A stretch of DNA of 25,876 bases from Fonticula alba (Eukaryota; Opisthokonta; Rotosphaerida; Fonticulaceae), in the NCBI RefSeq assembly GCF_000388065.1, contig NW_009242971.1, forward strand, positions 1,055,166-1,081,041, given 5' to 3'. Both the position numbers and the translations under genes were made by a program. A model generated the notes under the pieces. The model was given only the letters and a program-made list of their open reading frames with translations, searched no databases and had not been told where the DNA came from. This document shows positions 1 through 10,300 of this stretch, one piece after another. Position 1 is the first letter of the stretch. Each line of letters opens with the position of its first letter.

Positions 1-1070
1 CCCCCCCCCCCCCGCTGGCCCCCGGCTGAAAGTGTCGCGTTGTTCGCCCGTCGGGGTGTGGCTGGCGCACAAAGTCGGCGGATGGGTCGGCGCGCATCGG
101 CTATGGGTGGCCACGCGCGTCCGCTCGAGGCCATCGTGGGACCGATCCGGTGCGAGCGAGAAGTCATCCTGCTCGGCCCCGGCGGCCTCGGCCCTCGGCT
201 ATTCCTTTATTGTTGGCCGCGGCACGGGAATGCGCGAGGCGAGGGCCGTCGTGTGGCCATTGCCCCAGCCCCCGGCGTCGGCTTTTCCGGCTGCGCCTCG
301 GCCACGGAAGGCGCCGGCCGTCGGGGGCGGCTCCGGTGGGGATCTTCCAGGGCGAGAAGGATGTTCATGCTGAGTTCGCACTCTGCAAGCGGCTGGGGAT
401 GATACCTACCCCCGCTCGTCCCCCCCCCCCCCCCCCCCCCCCCCAACCGTCGGCGAAATGAGGCAGTAATGCGTGTGAGCAAAGACGGGACACTTACGTG
501 TCCTCAGGCCGATTAAGCCGCGTCGGCGGTGACTGGCTCGACTTCGGGGAACGCGCACGAGGCTGAAGGATCCACAAATACAGAACTCGAATTTCGTGCG
601 TGTGCCACCGGAAGAACATCATTTGGAACACCATTTCCGGGCAACCACTGTTGTTGGCTCCCCCGGCTTGGGACCGCGGATTGGTGGGCGGCATCCAGGG
701 CGCGGGGCCCATCGGGCTCACACGGCAGTCGGCCGAAGGGCTCTCCAAGTCAGCCCGTGTGGAGGGGGAGACATGAGGGCCTGGGCGTTGTCTGGCTGCT
801 GGAGCCGGCCCCCGGGGTCTGGCCGGCGGCGGGGGAGGCACAACCGGCGAGCTCTCGCGTGTGTGGCGCTCTGGCGCGGCGCACCCGGACGGCGGAGGCG
901 GAAACCGCAGTGTGAGGCATGGCGTGTTCCCGCGTGTGTGGAGGCGCAGGTGTCCCCCCCCACCCCCTCGCCCGCACGTACACGCCCGGTTGTCCCCACC
1001 TCGGTCCGCACTCCTCCATTTCGCCAGAGCGCCGCCAGGACACAGAGGCCGCCCGGTGGGGGCCCGGGCG
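1..1070. other. Gene-poor GC-rich flank, no firm gene
   Basis: The window opens with a run of 13 C, and a second C run of 25 lies at 420-444. Open frames exist on both strands but none matches a family I recognise. A weak minus-strand two-exon model can be drawn: start at 694, donor at 497 reading GTAAGT, acceptor at 383-385, and an AATAAA-like signal at 206-211. Its donor is unlike every other donor in the window, so I do not call it as a gene. Part of this stretch is probably promoter for the TATA box at 1075. Confidence 0.5.
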
Positions 1071-1074
1071 CCGG

Positions 1075-1082
1075 TATAAAAG
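1075..1082 (+). promoter_or_regulatory. TATA box, probable promoter of the uS8 gene
   Basis: TATAAAAG stands in a strongly GC-rich setting. Transcription would be expected to begin about 25-30 bp downstream, near 1101-1112. No other plus-strand gene is recognisable before the uS8 start codon at 2675, so this is probably that gene's core promoter. The assignment depends on a long 5' UTR intron and is inference. Confidence 0.55.
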
Positions 1083-1160
1083 GCCGACTCCTGCGGTGCC
1101 AACTTCCCCGAGCGACGGACCTCTTCGATTGTTTTCCGTGTTTCTCCATCCGGTTCACCG

Positions 1161-2659
1161 GTACGCCCTCTTTTGCCCGGCTCCCTCCCCCAAATCTCCG
1201 CCCTCTCGGCGGCCGGTGGCACCGGCGGCGGATGCTTCTTCCTGAAGCTGCATCCGACCCCTGTCCGCTGTGCCCCTTCGTGACTCTGCCTCTCTCCCCC
1301 CCCCGAGCCTCGATGTGCCGTGCCTCCTCTCGGTCATCGCGCCGCTCCACCGCGCGTCAAGCACATGCCTTCCTCTTCCACTGGACACCTTCCTGGGAAA
1401 AACCGCCGACGGCGTGTCTGACCTCCTGGGGATCCCCTCGTATACACCAACGAGAGGGCCCAGGCAGACCGCCCGACGCCTCCGGGTAGATCCTCTCGCA
1501 CAGCTGTGCGCATGAGTGCAAGTGAGCAGATGGGGCAGTTGCGCGTGCGTGTGTGCTCGTCCGTGTGTCTCCTCGCGCGTCCATCCCGCGGCAAGGTCGG
1601 TCTCCTCTTTGTGTGCAGGCATCTTGTCGAAAGTATCCTCGCGCGCTGATCTCCCCTTTGCAGTCCACCTCCCTGGAGCATAGCCCACCCTCTGTGGCTG
1701 TGGCTTCCTTGGGTGTGTGTGTGTGCTCCCACTGCAAATGGTGTCGCGTGTCCGCTTGGTGCTTCGTCGAGTATGTGTATGCCCTCACGGATGAGATCTG
1801 TCTTCTCCTTGCGCGCGCTGGGTGCACGCGCGTGTGTGTTTGCACATGGTCGTGTATGCTCGCACTTGCTCCTGTCCTCGCTGTCTCTTTTGCCCTTGTG
1901 CACGCTTCTTGTGTTGGGTTGGTTTCTTTCCTGGGGCGGATGTCTGTCGGTGTGGTTTTCCCGGGGGGGTGGCTGTGGGGGCCGGGCGCGCCCGTGCCCC
2001 GGTCGGGTGGTGGTCGTGTAGTGTCCCTCGTGCGCCCCATGGTCCCCTCTCTCTCTCTCTTTCTCTGCTCCTCTGTATTCCGGTCTGAATGTGTGTGTGT
2101 GTGCTCCCTGCTCTGGTAGCAGGGGGCCGCGCATTTCCACCTCCGCCGGTTGTCATGTGTGAGTGGGGGAGCTTTCAAAGAGCGAGAGAGAGAGGCATGC
2201 GGGCGCTCGCGGTCCCACGAGCACTTCCTCCCCGTGGTCGAGTGATGGGGAAGGACGCGCGGGGCCGTGTGCGAGTGCCAGGGGGGTCGTGTCCCTCATG
2301 GCACCTGGCGGGGTTTACACTCCCCTGCCAGGGTGCAGCAGAGGGACGGGGCTGTGTAGAGTCCGGCTCCATTCGTGTCTTGCTGCATTGCTCTTCCTCT
2401 CTCCCCAGAGGGGCACGCGCGCATGGCACGGGTGTTCCGCCTCACTCCCCCGGCCTTTTGGCCTTTGTCCTTTCTTCTCGTGTGTGGCGGGTCCCATGCT
2501 CCGGAGGCACCCCTCAAAGCCTTGCTCCCTGGACGCATGGTCCCTCGCCTCTTTCCCCCCCCCTCCACACTTGGCGTGCTTTTCCCCTTCCACACACACA
2601 GGAGCCACTGACACCCCTTCTTCTCTTGCTCGTGTTCCTCCCTGTTCCCCCTTTTGCAG
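1161..2659 (+). other. Probable 5' UTR intron of the uS8 gene
   Basis: A donor reading GTACGC at 1161 has the same form as a donor used in the phospholipase C gene. An acceptor, ttttgcag, ends at 2659, 15 nt before the uS8 ATG. Together they define an intron of about 1.5 kb. It is rich in GT, CT and C tracts on the plus strand, with GT runs near 1714 and 2088. I found no convincing snoRNA boxes or conserved coding frame inside it. Other internal AG sites, for example near 1619 or 2408, could split it into several introns with non-coding exons. Confidence 0.4.
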
Positions 2660-2674
2660 TCGTAATCCGTCACA

Positions 2675-3067
2675 ATGGTCCGCATCTCCGTCCTCGCCGA
2701 TACCCTCAAGTCCATCAACAACGCCGAGAAGCGCGGCAAGCGCCAGGTCCTCGTCCGCCCCTCCTCCAAGGTCGTGGTCAAGTTCCTGACCGTCATGCAG
2801 AAGCACAACTACATTGGCGACTTCGAGGTTGTCGATGACCGCCGCGCCGGCAAGATCGTCATCAACCTCCTCGGCCGCATCAACAAGTGCGGTGCCATCT
2901 CCCCCCGCTACGACATCAAGCTCAACGAGATCGAGCGCTGGGTCTCCTACCTGCTGCCCGCCCGCCAGTTCGGTTTCTTCGTCATCACCTCTTCCGCTGG
3001 TATCATGGACCACGAGGAGGCCCGCCGCAAGAACGTTGGTGGCAAGATCCTCGGCTTCTTCTACTAA
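2675..3067 (+). CDS. RPS15A: 40S ribosomal protein S15a (uS8; yeast Rps22)
   Basis: This encodes a small-subunit ribosomal protein that binds the central domain of 18S rRNA. It is a single uninterrupted exon of 130 codons, the usual length for eukaryotic uS8. It starts [20 protein letters not shown] and ends GGKILGFFY, both typical of the eukaryotic family. The [17 protein letters not shown] and [15 protein letters not shown] segments are also typical. Codons end almost always in C or G, more so than in the neighbouring genes, as expected for a highly expressed gene. An AG acceptor lies 15 nt upstream of the ATG, so the leader is probably spliced. It is the only plus-strand gene recognised in the window and converges on the phospholipase C gene. 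Confidence 0.98.
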   Translation: MVRISVLADTLKSINNAEKRGKRQVLVRPSSKVVVKFLTVMQKHNYIGDFEVVDDRRAGKIVINLLGRINKCGAISPRYDIKLNEIERWVSYLLPARQFGFFVITSSAGIMDHEEARRKNVGGKILGFFY

Positions 3068-4312
3068 GCAGCCCCGGTCTGTTGTGTGCCCGCCCGCCCG
3101 CGTGCGCGCGCATGCGCCGTGCTGCGTGAGCGCCGGATGAAAGCACCGTGCTCGCATGTGTGTGCTGCCCTCCCCCGCCACTTCTCATCGCGCTCGCCCG
3201 ACGACACGCGCCGCATGTGTGGCACCATCCGTCGTCAGAGACATCCCATATACATGAGCGCGTCCGTGCGCGCGCCCCCCGTCCGTGTTCCCCCTCCCGG
3301 ATATGGTGTGTGTGCGCATGCGTCCCCACAAAATATATACTGATGGCACTCGACACTACCCCCCCCCCGCACGCGCTCCGCCGCACCTGTGTGTCTCTCC
3401 CCTTCCCTCCTTCTGTGGAGGTGTCTGCCTCGCTGTTCTTGTTTCGGAGCATGTGGCCGATGTGGCCTTCGGATCGCGGGTGCTGGTGTTGAGCATGTCA
3501 CTCTTCCAGAATGCACACACTGCACCTCGCGAGGCCGAGATCGTGCCGCCCATCGGCCATGCTCGATCTGGAGAACGCGCGGTCTGAGCACACGGGGGGA
3601 GGGGCGGTGGGCGTCGTCTCGCGAGTTCCGCGCGTATGCACGCGCATTAGCCGCCGCTGCCCGGCGAGATCCGGTGCCTGCACTTGCGCGCGTGTCCCGC
3701 CTGGTGGCCCTGTGTGCCCTCTCCTCCCCAGCCCCCCCTTCCTGCCTTGTGAGGCCCCAGCCTTCCCCCTTCCTGTCCTTGTTCCTCGCCCTTTGTACCA
3801 TATTCCGCCTGATCTGCCGCTGCTGTGTACCACCCCTCCTGTGTGTGTGCGTGTGTGTCTGCGCATGCGCGTCGCAGTCGGTGTTCCTGGATGCGCGCCT
3901 GGTGTGTGTCCCCCTCTCTTCCCCCGATGATGAAATACAGCATCCTCTCTTCCGCGCTCCTCCTTGCTGCGTCCATCGTGGGGCATCCCACCTCCTGCCC
4001 GGGGGGGGGGGGTTGGGCGAAATTCGCCTGGCATGTCGAATGGGACACCGCCTGCACCCCCCCCCCTGCCGCCCTTCTTTCGGCAGAGTGGATGCCTGTC
4101 GCAGTGTGTTCCTGCAGGCCGGTCTCTCTCTCGGTCCGGCACTTGTGCTATGGATGCGGGGTCTATTGTACTTTTATTTGGAAGGGGAAAGTTCCACCGC
4201 GTGCCTGCATATGGTGGGAACACAAAAAGGAAGGGAGCCGCCTCTGGGCGCGTGCAATCCCTCGCACTGGTGCACGGCCTGTGCGAGGGCACACACACAC
4301 ACACACACTCGA
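3068..4312. other. Tail-to-tail intergenic region (3' UTRs), no gene seen
   Basis: This region lies between the stop codons of the converging uS8 and phospholipase C genes. It is GT/CA-rich, with a short CA microsatellite at about 4291-4308, and has a small AT-rich patch near 3329-3341. Long plus-strand open frames here have a composition that does not look coding (Cys, Arg and Pro rich, with runs of VCVCVC). I see no AATAAA downstream of uS8. Confidence 0.6.
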
Positions 4313-7300
4313 TCACTTCTTCTCAGAGCGCCTGGAAAGTGAGCGGAACATCCCGCTGATGGATCGCCTGCTGGAGGAGGTGGAGGCCGTGCTCGGGGTG
4401 GGTGACGGGGCACGGTCGACACTCGGCGAGGATGGCGCATCCTGCGAAGCGCCCGGCAGGGTCAGCAACTCGGTGGCCGGGGCAGCGGCAGCAGGCGCCG
4501 GAGCGGTGGTCAAGGTCGCCGAGGACTGGCCCGGTGTCGCGGTCGCGGCAGGCGCCTGCTCCGTGGTTGGGGCCGGGACAGGCGCAGGCTCCTCAGCCGG
4601 GGGATCGGGCAGCTCAATGCGGATGGTGGGGCTAGCCACGAAGGGGGAGGAGGGTGCAGGGGCGGCGGCGGCGGCGACGGCCGGCGGAGCCGTCGTCTCA
4701 TCGGCGTCGATCACCAGCCGGAAGCTGCCCGACGCGGCGAAGGCCGTCTGGTCGGCCGCCGGGGCCGTCGCAGCAGCGGGGACCGGGGCGGCCACCGCCG
4801 GCACCGGCGGGAGCTGGTCACCGGCGTTCAGGACCGGCAGGTCCACGCTGAGCGGTGACCGAGCCATCGGCGGCGGGCTTGACGGCAGGGTCAGGCTGTC
4901 GCCATTGCTAGCCACTCGCATGGTGGCCCGGCGAGAAAGACTCCCGGCGATGGGGGAACTGGAGGAGGCTTCCACCTCGGCCAGTGGGGCCAGGGCCGCC
5001 TCCATGAGCTTGGAGATGTCGAACGGGGCGGCCGAAGGGGCCAGCTGCCGGGCAGGAGCAGGCCCGGGCATGGGAGCCGGCTCCGGCATCTCGGCCGGCT
5101 CGTCGTCCGGCTCGGCGACAATGGCCGCCGGGGCCTCAGCCACCGGGGCCACACACGTCACACCCCGCAGGAAGGTGGACATCGGCCGATCGGCCAGCGG
5201 CTCGAGGCTGATGTTGAGGACGAGACGCGGCGCATGGCCCGGGGCCGGGCGCCGGGAGGGGTCCGACAAAGACACACCGCCGAAGGGCAAATTCGTCGGG
5301 CGCAGGCGGACCGTGCGAGTGCCAGGCAGCAGATTGGCCACACAGATGGTAAATTCACCAAGTGTATCGGACGGGGCCGGGGCCGTGGCCGTGGCATTGT
5401 CGCTGTTGTTGCTGCTGCCGGTGCTGGTACTGCTGGACGCGGATGTCCCATGGACCGTGAACCGGAGGAGACTGTTCTCCGGCGCGACGGCCAGCGTCTC
5501 GAAAGACTGGTCAGCCCACTGTAGCCGGCGGGGAGCGAGTGGATGGGTGGGAGGAGGACGATTGCGCGTCCATGGGGGGGGGGGGGGGGACCAAAGGGGA
5601 GGAGGAGGAGGAACCAGATGGACATTGTACGTTAGAAGTGGCAAGAGGAGCGAGATGGCGGATGTAAATAAGGGCCAGTGGGGGGAGGCGCGCATCAGCA
5701 CCGGCGCACCATGTACGAGCCCAGCAGCCCGATCGAGCTGCCCGGGCTACTCAAGTGGCTGGATGTGTTGAGGCCGGCCATTTCCAGCTGCACGGCCGGG
5801 GCCCAGCGGCTGCTGCGGGATCTGGACCGACGCGCGGCGCGCGCATGCCGCGCAAACCCGTACGCGGCCAGGAGGCGGATGCGGACAACGGTCACGCCGA
5901 CCGGGCGCTCCAGCAGAGCATCCAGCGTCTCCGGCGCCAGAGGCCCAGTTAGGGGAACCTCCGGCCGGTACGCCAGAGGCTTGAGGACATACCCGCAGCC
6001 GCCATTGTCGGCGAACTTGCCCCGGTTCAGGTGGTTCGCCCGGTCCGGCCGCTGGGCATTCAGAGCCACCATCGGCACGCCGGTGGCCCACATGAGCGAC
6101 GGGTCGAAGTTGCTCGAATCGAAGCGCATGCCATCGGGATAGATGCGCGCGAAGCGATGCTGCGCGAAGCTGAACAGCAGGGGGAAGGAGAAGCGCGCCA
6201 TCTTGAAGGCCTTCTTTTCCGGGATGGACACCATCTCATAGCAGCGGCTGCCATCGCGCGCCTGCGTCAGTGAAGGGAAGTGAGAGGCCTTGGTGTAGAC
6301 CACGATGTCGCTAATCTCCCGGGAGGCCTTGTCAGTGGGCTGCGTCGGCTGCCCGCGCGACTCGTGTGCCTTGTTCTTGATGATGATCTTCCCACGCAGC
6401 TCTTCCGGCGAGGGGAGCTCCGCGGGGTTCTTCTCCCAGAAGCCAGCTATCAGGCACGCGACGCATTTTGTCAGTCTTGGCGGAGGAGGAAGAGGGGGGG
6501 AGGAGGAGGGGGAGGTGTGGCGAGGCGTGCGTGACGGATTGACGAGGGAAGGTCGAAGGAAAAAAAAGGAGCAGGGGAGAGGATTCACTTCTCTCCACCG
6601 CGCCCAACGCACTCGTGAAGTCCACCATCGAATCGCCGAACACCTCGCGGCAATACTTGACGAAGGTGCGCTGCTGCGAGTGGCCCAGATGGTTCTCCAG
6701 ACTCAAGATCAGGGGATAGTCCGTGGTTACGAAAGCCGACCGGGCGATCTCCTCCAGGACCAGACGTGCACGAATGCGTGACGTCAGGGTGTAGCCATGG
6801 TAGATGAGCGGCTCACCGCGCGGGCCTTCCCACAGATCCAGCTCGATACAGCGACAGCCGGAGATAAGCGACTTGCGGTAAGCCTCAGTGGTACTGTTGG
6901 ACTGATGGCCGGGGCAGTAGCAGCAGCAGTGGCAGCAGCAGCAGCAGCGGGGACAGCGACAGGAGTATGTGTAAGTACGCGCACGTGTGCATGCGGCTAT
7001 GGCAAGAGCGACGCAGGGCGAGGAGACATATAGGTGCATGCGCAAATCACAGCATACCTTCAGCTGATCGCCCTCCAGGTAGGTATTGTGCGAGGAATCG
7101 ATAAAGTAGTGTGACAGGGGCCGGGTCATGTCCTGGTAAACGGTGGTCGCGTGAACCGGGTTCATGATGGTGCTCTGACGACCAAGCAGAAGGTTGGCGA
7201 AGCTACGCGAGCATGGCAGGAGGAAGAGGAGGTAGGGAGAAAGGGAGGGAAAGGCGGGAAGTGCACGCCACTCCGGTTAGCATGCATGCTGACAGATGGG

Positions 7301-10300
7301 GACAGAGAAAGAGGGGGGCGAGGGAAAGGAGAAGAGAGACTAGGAGCCCCCCCTCCCCCCTCCCCCCCCCCCACTTGCCAATGGCAAGGTAACATACCCG
7401 AAGATGGTCAATAGGCCGTCGGCCGTGGTGGCACAGAATCGGCCGAATACGCGCTCGGCCGGAGTCCAGGTGCGCTCGCCATCCTGCAGCATATCGTCCT
7501 GGTCACTGCCAATACGAACCGGGTCGAAAGACCCATCGGCCGGCTGGTTCTTCTTCGACCGACCGGGCCAGCGCAGGGAAGAGCCCCGGCTTTCGGCCGG
7601 AGCACCGCCAGCAGCATTGGCACCACCCCGTGGCTTGGCCACCGACAGGGACCGCGACAGCGGCTCACCGCTGTGAACCCGCGCCGCGCGCCGGGCATTG
7701 ACCTCATTAACCTCATACAGCCAGAGAAGCACGGCGTCGATGTCCGCCGGCAGGGGCAGCTTCGTGTCCAGACCAAGCGACCGACTGAGTGCCTGCTCGG
7801 TATTGGCGGAGGCGGACGCGGCGGCCTGAGTGGTGCTCGGTCCCGAGGGCGCCTGGAAGATGGCAGGCGACCCGCCGCCAAGGGCCGTCAGGCCAACGGC
7901 CTGCTGCTCGCGGGCCAGGAAATTCCGCAGCTCCACAATGGTCATGGACTCGCTCTGCGGACAGGCCCGAGCATACCTCAAGAAGAGCGCGTAAATGGGC
8001 CCAAGCGCCGGACAGTAGAGAGCCTCCACCACGCGCAAGAACGCCTCAAAGTCCATGGTGACCGTGTTGGCAGCCACCGCCGCCGGAGCAGCAGTCACCA
8101 GGCTACGCAGATCCCGCCGCCGGTAGAGGGCCGCCTGCACGGAAGCCGCATCCGGCCCGGCCACCGCCGGCAATAGGCGTGCCACCAGCATGCAGAGTTC
8201 ATCACCATCGCGCGGGGGCTCGCGGCCACGCACGGTCTCCGCATCCCAGTAGGTTCGCAGGGCGGCCACTGTGGCCGGGCCCAGGCGCAGGGTTTCCGAC
8301 ACGAGGGTCTCGTCGCCGGTGGCATCGAAGATGGACACGGAGTCTTGCATCGACGAGACGGTCGAGATGGAGGAGATGGCCGACGCCGCGTCGTCGAAGT
8401 CCTCCTCCCCTGCCGGGGTTGCCGACGTCTCGCTGTCAAGGATCTTGAGTGCGACGTCGAAGATTTCCGGCACATGGAACTTGGTCCGCGAGCTGACAGC
8501 TACATATGATGCGCGCATCAGTCACATGTGCAGGGGCAGGAGCGACACCATTAGAACACGCGCCCGAGGGAGACAGCAGGGCGAGGGGGCAAAGCAAGTT
8601 GTCAGGGCCGAGGGCCGAGGGCCGAGGGCCAGGCCACTTATCCGCCTTGAAGGCACGCACCACCAGAGACACCGAGCTCCGAGGCGGCAACCACCACGCG
8701 GGCCAGGTCGCCCTCGGCTTCGGCACGGGCCAGCGTACGCTTGACCGCGGCCAAATCCTCATCCTGGGCATTCCCGGCAGCCGGAGCAGAGGCCCCAGCC
8801 GAGGCGGCAGCTGGGGAGGTGGGCTGCTTGTTGGAAGAGGGTCAGATAACCATACGAGAGGGCAAGCGGACCGGAAAGCCGCGGGGGGAGGAAACAGGAA
8901 AGACGCACCACCGCGCCTCCGGCCGGGGAAGTGGGACCGGACTCGCGGGCGGCCAATTCACCAAGCTGATTCAGATGCCAGCGTGTGGACTGGGCAATTT
9001 GCTCGAAGACCAACAGGCGACGGCGCCCATCGAGGTACTCCTCGGCACCGGCGTACGTCAAGTCGCTGGGGATGGACTCCGGCTGCTCCTTAACCTGTGG
9101 CGTCAGAGGAGGGCACAGTACGTGTGTGTATGTGTGTATGCGTGAAGGGAGGAGAGGAGGAGTTAGCAATGGGTCGTGCAAGTTGTGCAAGTCACGCACA
9201 TGGTGGTATGGAGCAAAGGAAAGCAGGCACGCAGGCCAGCAAGTGACGGACCTTCTCGAAGTTGATGAAATCCGCGGGCAGAGGCTGGCCATCGGGCGGA
9301 GGCGGGGAGGGCAGCGAATCGCCCCCTTGCTGGTAGGCCTCCACCAGCCCGCGAATGGTGGGGAACTTGCCAGAGACGGAGGCCGTGGCGGCCGGGTCGC
9401 CCGACTGCAGGCCGTACAGACGCCCCGTGGGTGAGGATTCGTCGTTGCTCGTGGTGATGGGCGCAATCCAATAGCCCGCAGGAACTTGCTTGGTGAAGGT
9501 CCGGCAGATGAGCTGGTACCCGTGCGAGTCGTCGTCGCGATCCCGGAAGACGAAGAACACCCGCGGGGTGTCGGCCGTGTCGGCAGCCGCCGGCGCCGTC
9601 GTCGAGGAGGGAGAGGTGGCCGAATTCTGGCCCCAATGCTTCAGCAGCAGGACCGCCTCGGCCCGGCTAAGGGGGACCTCATGCAGGAGCCAGGGGGCAT
9701 CCTGGTCGGGAACCACATCGCCGGCGATGGCCAGCGATGGCATGCCATCCTCTGCAGCCGCGGCCACCGTGGCCGCGACCTCGGTTGGGGCTTCGTGCGA
9801 TGCCGAGTGTCAGGGCAAGAGGACGATAAAAGGGCGAATGCACCGAGCATGAGCATGTGCGAGCAGAGATCCACGCGTACAAAGAGTTTCCCCGGCCGAG
9901 AGAAGCGCGGCCACGGCATTCAGCACGTTCTCCGAGGCACCCTCCAGAACCGAGGGCAAGGGCCGGTCAGTGGGAAGTTTGTGCTTCGGAGTCGGGGGCA
10001 TAGGCTCATCCAGGTCCGGGCCACCATCGAGGTACTCCAGGTTGTCATAGACTGTGTGTTGCCGGCGCGCAGGTGAGGGAGCGATGTCAATGGTGCCGCC
10101 AAAGGGAAAGGGAGATGGGGAGGGGAGACGGGGAGGGGGGAGAGGGAAACAGCAGGTGCAGCAAGGCGCGGGGCATGGGATGGGGAGATGGTCAAATCGC
10201 GGCAGATGCCAAGATGGCTGCGGTATACGCACTGTCATAGCCGAAGGAGGCTCGCAGGTCACGAAGACACCACACCCGGCGCTTGTAGTAGATGACACGC

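Noticed and set aside
3926-4020. ATGATGA resembling a snoRNA C box
   Set aside because: No CTGA D box at a suitable distance and no flanking terminal stem.
3825-5771. Plus-strand open frame of 648 codons
   Set aside because: Antisense to the PLC C2 and tail exon, which has a clear domain match and phase-correct splicing on the minus strand.
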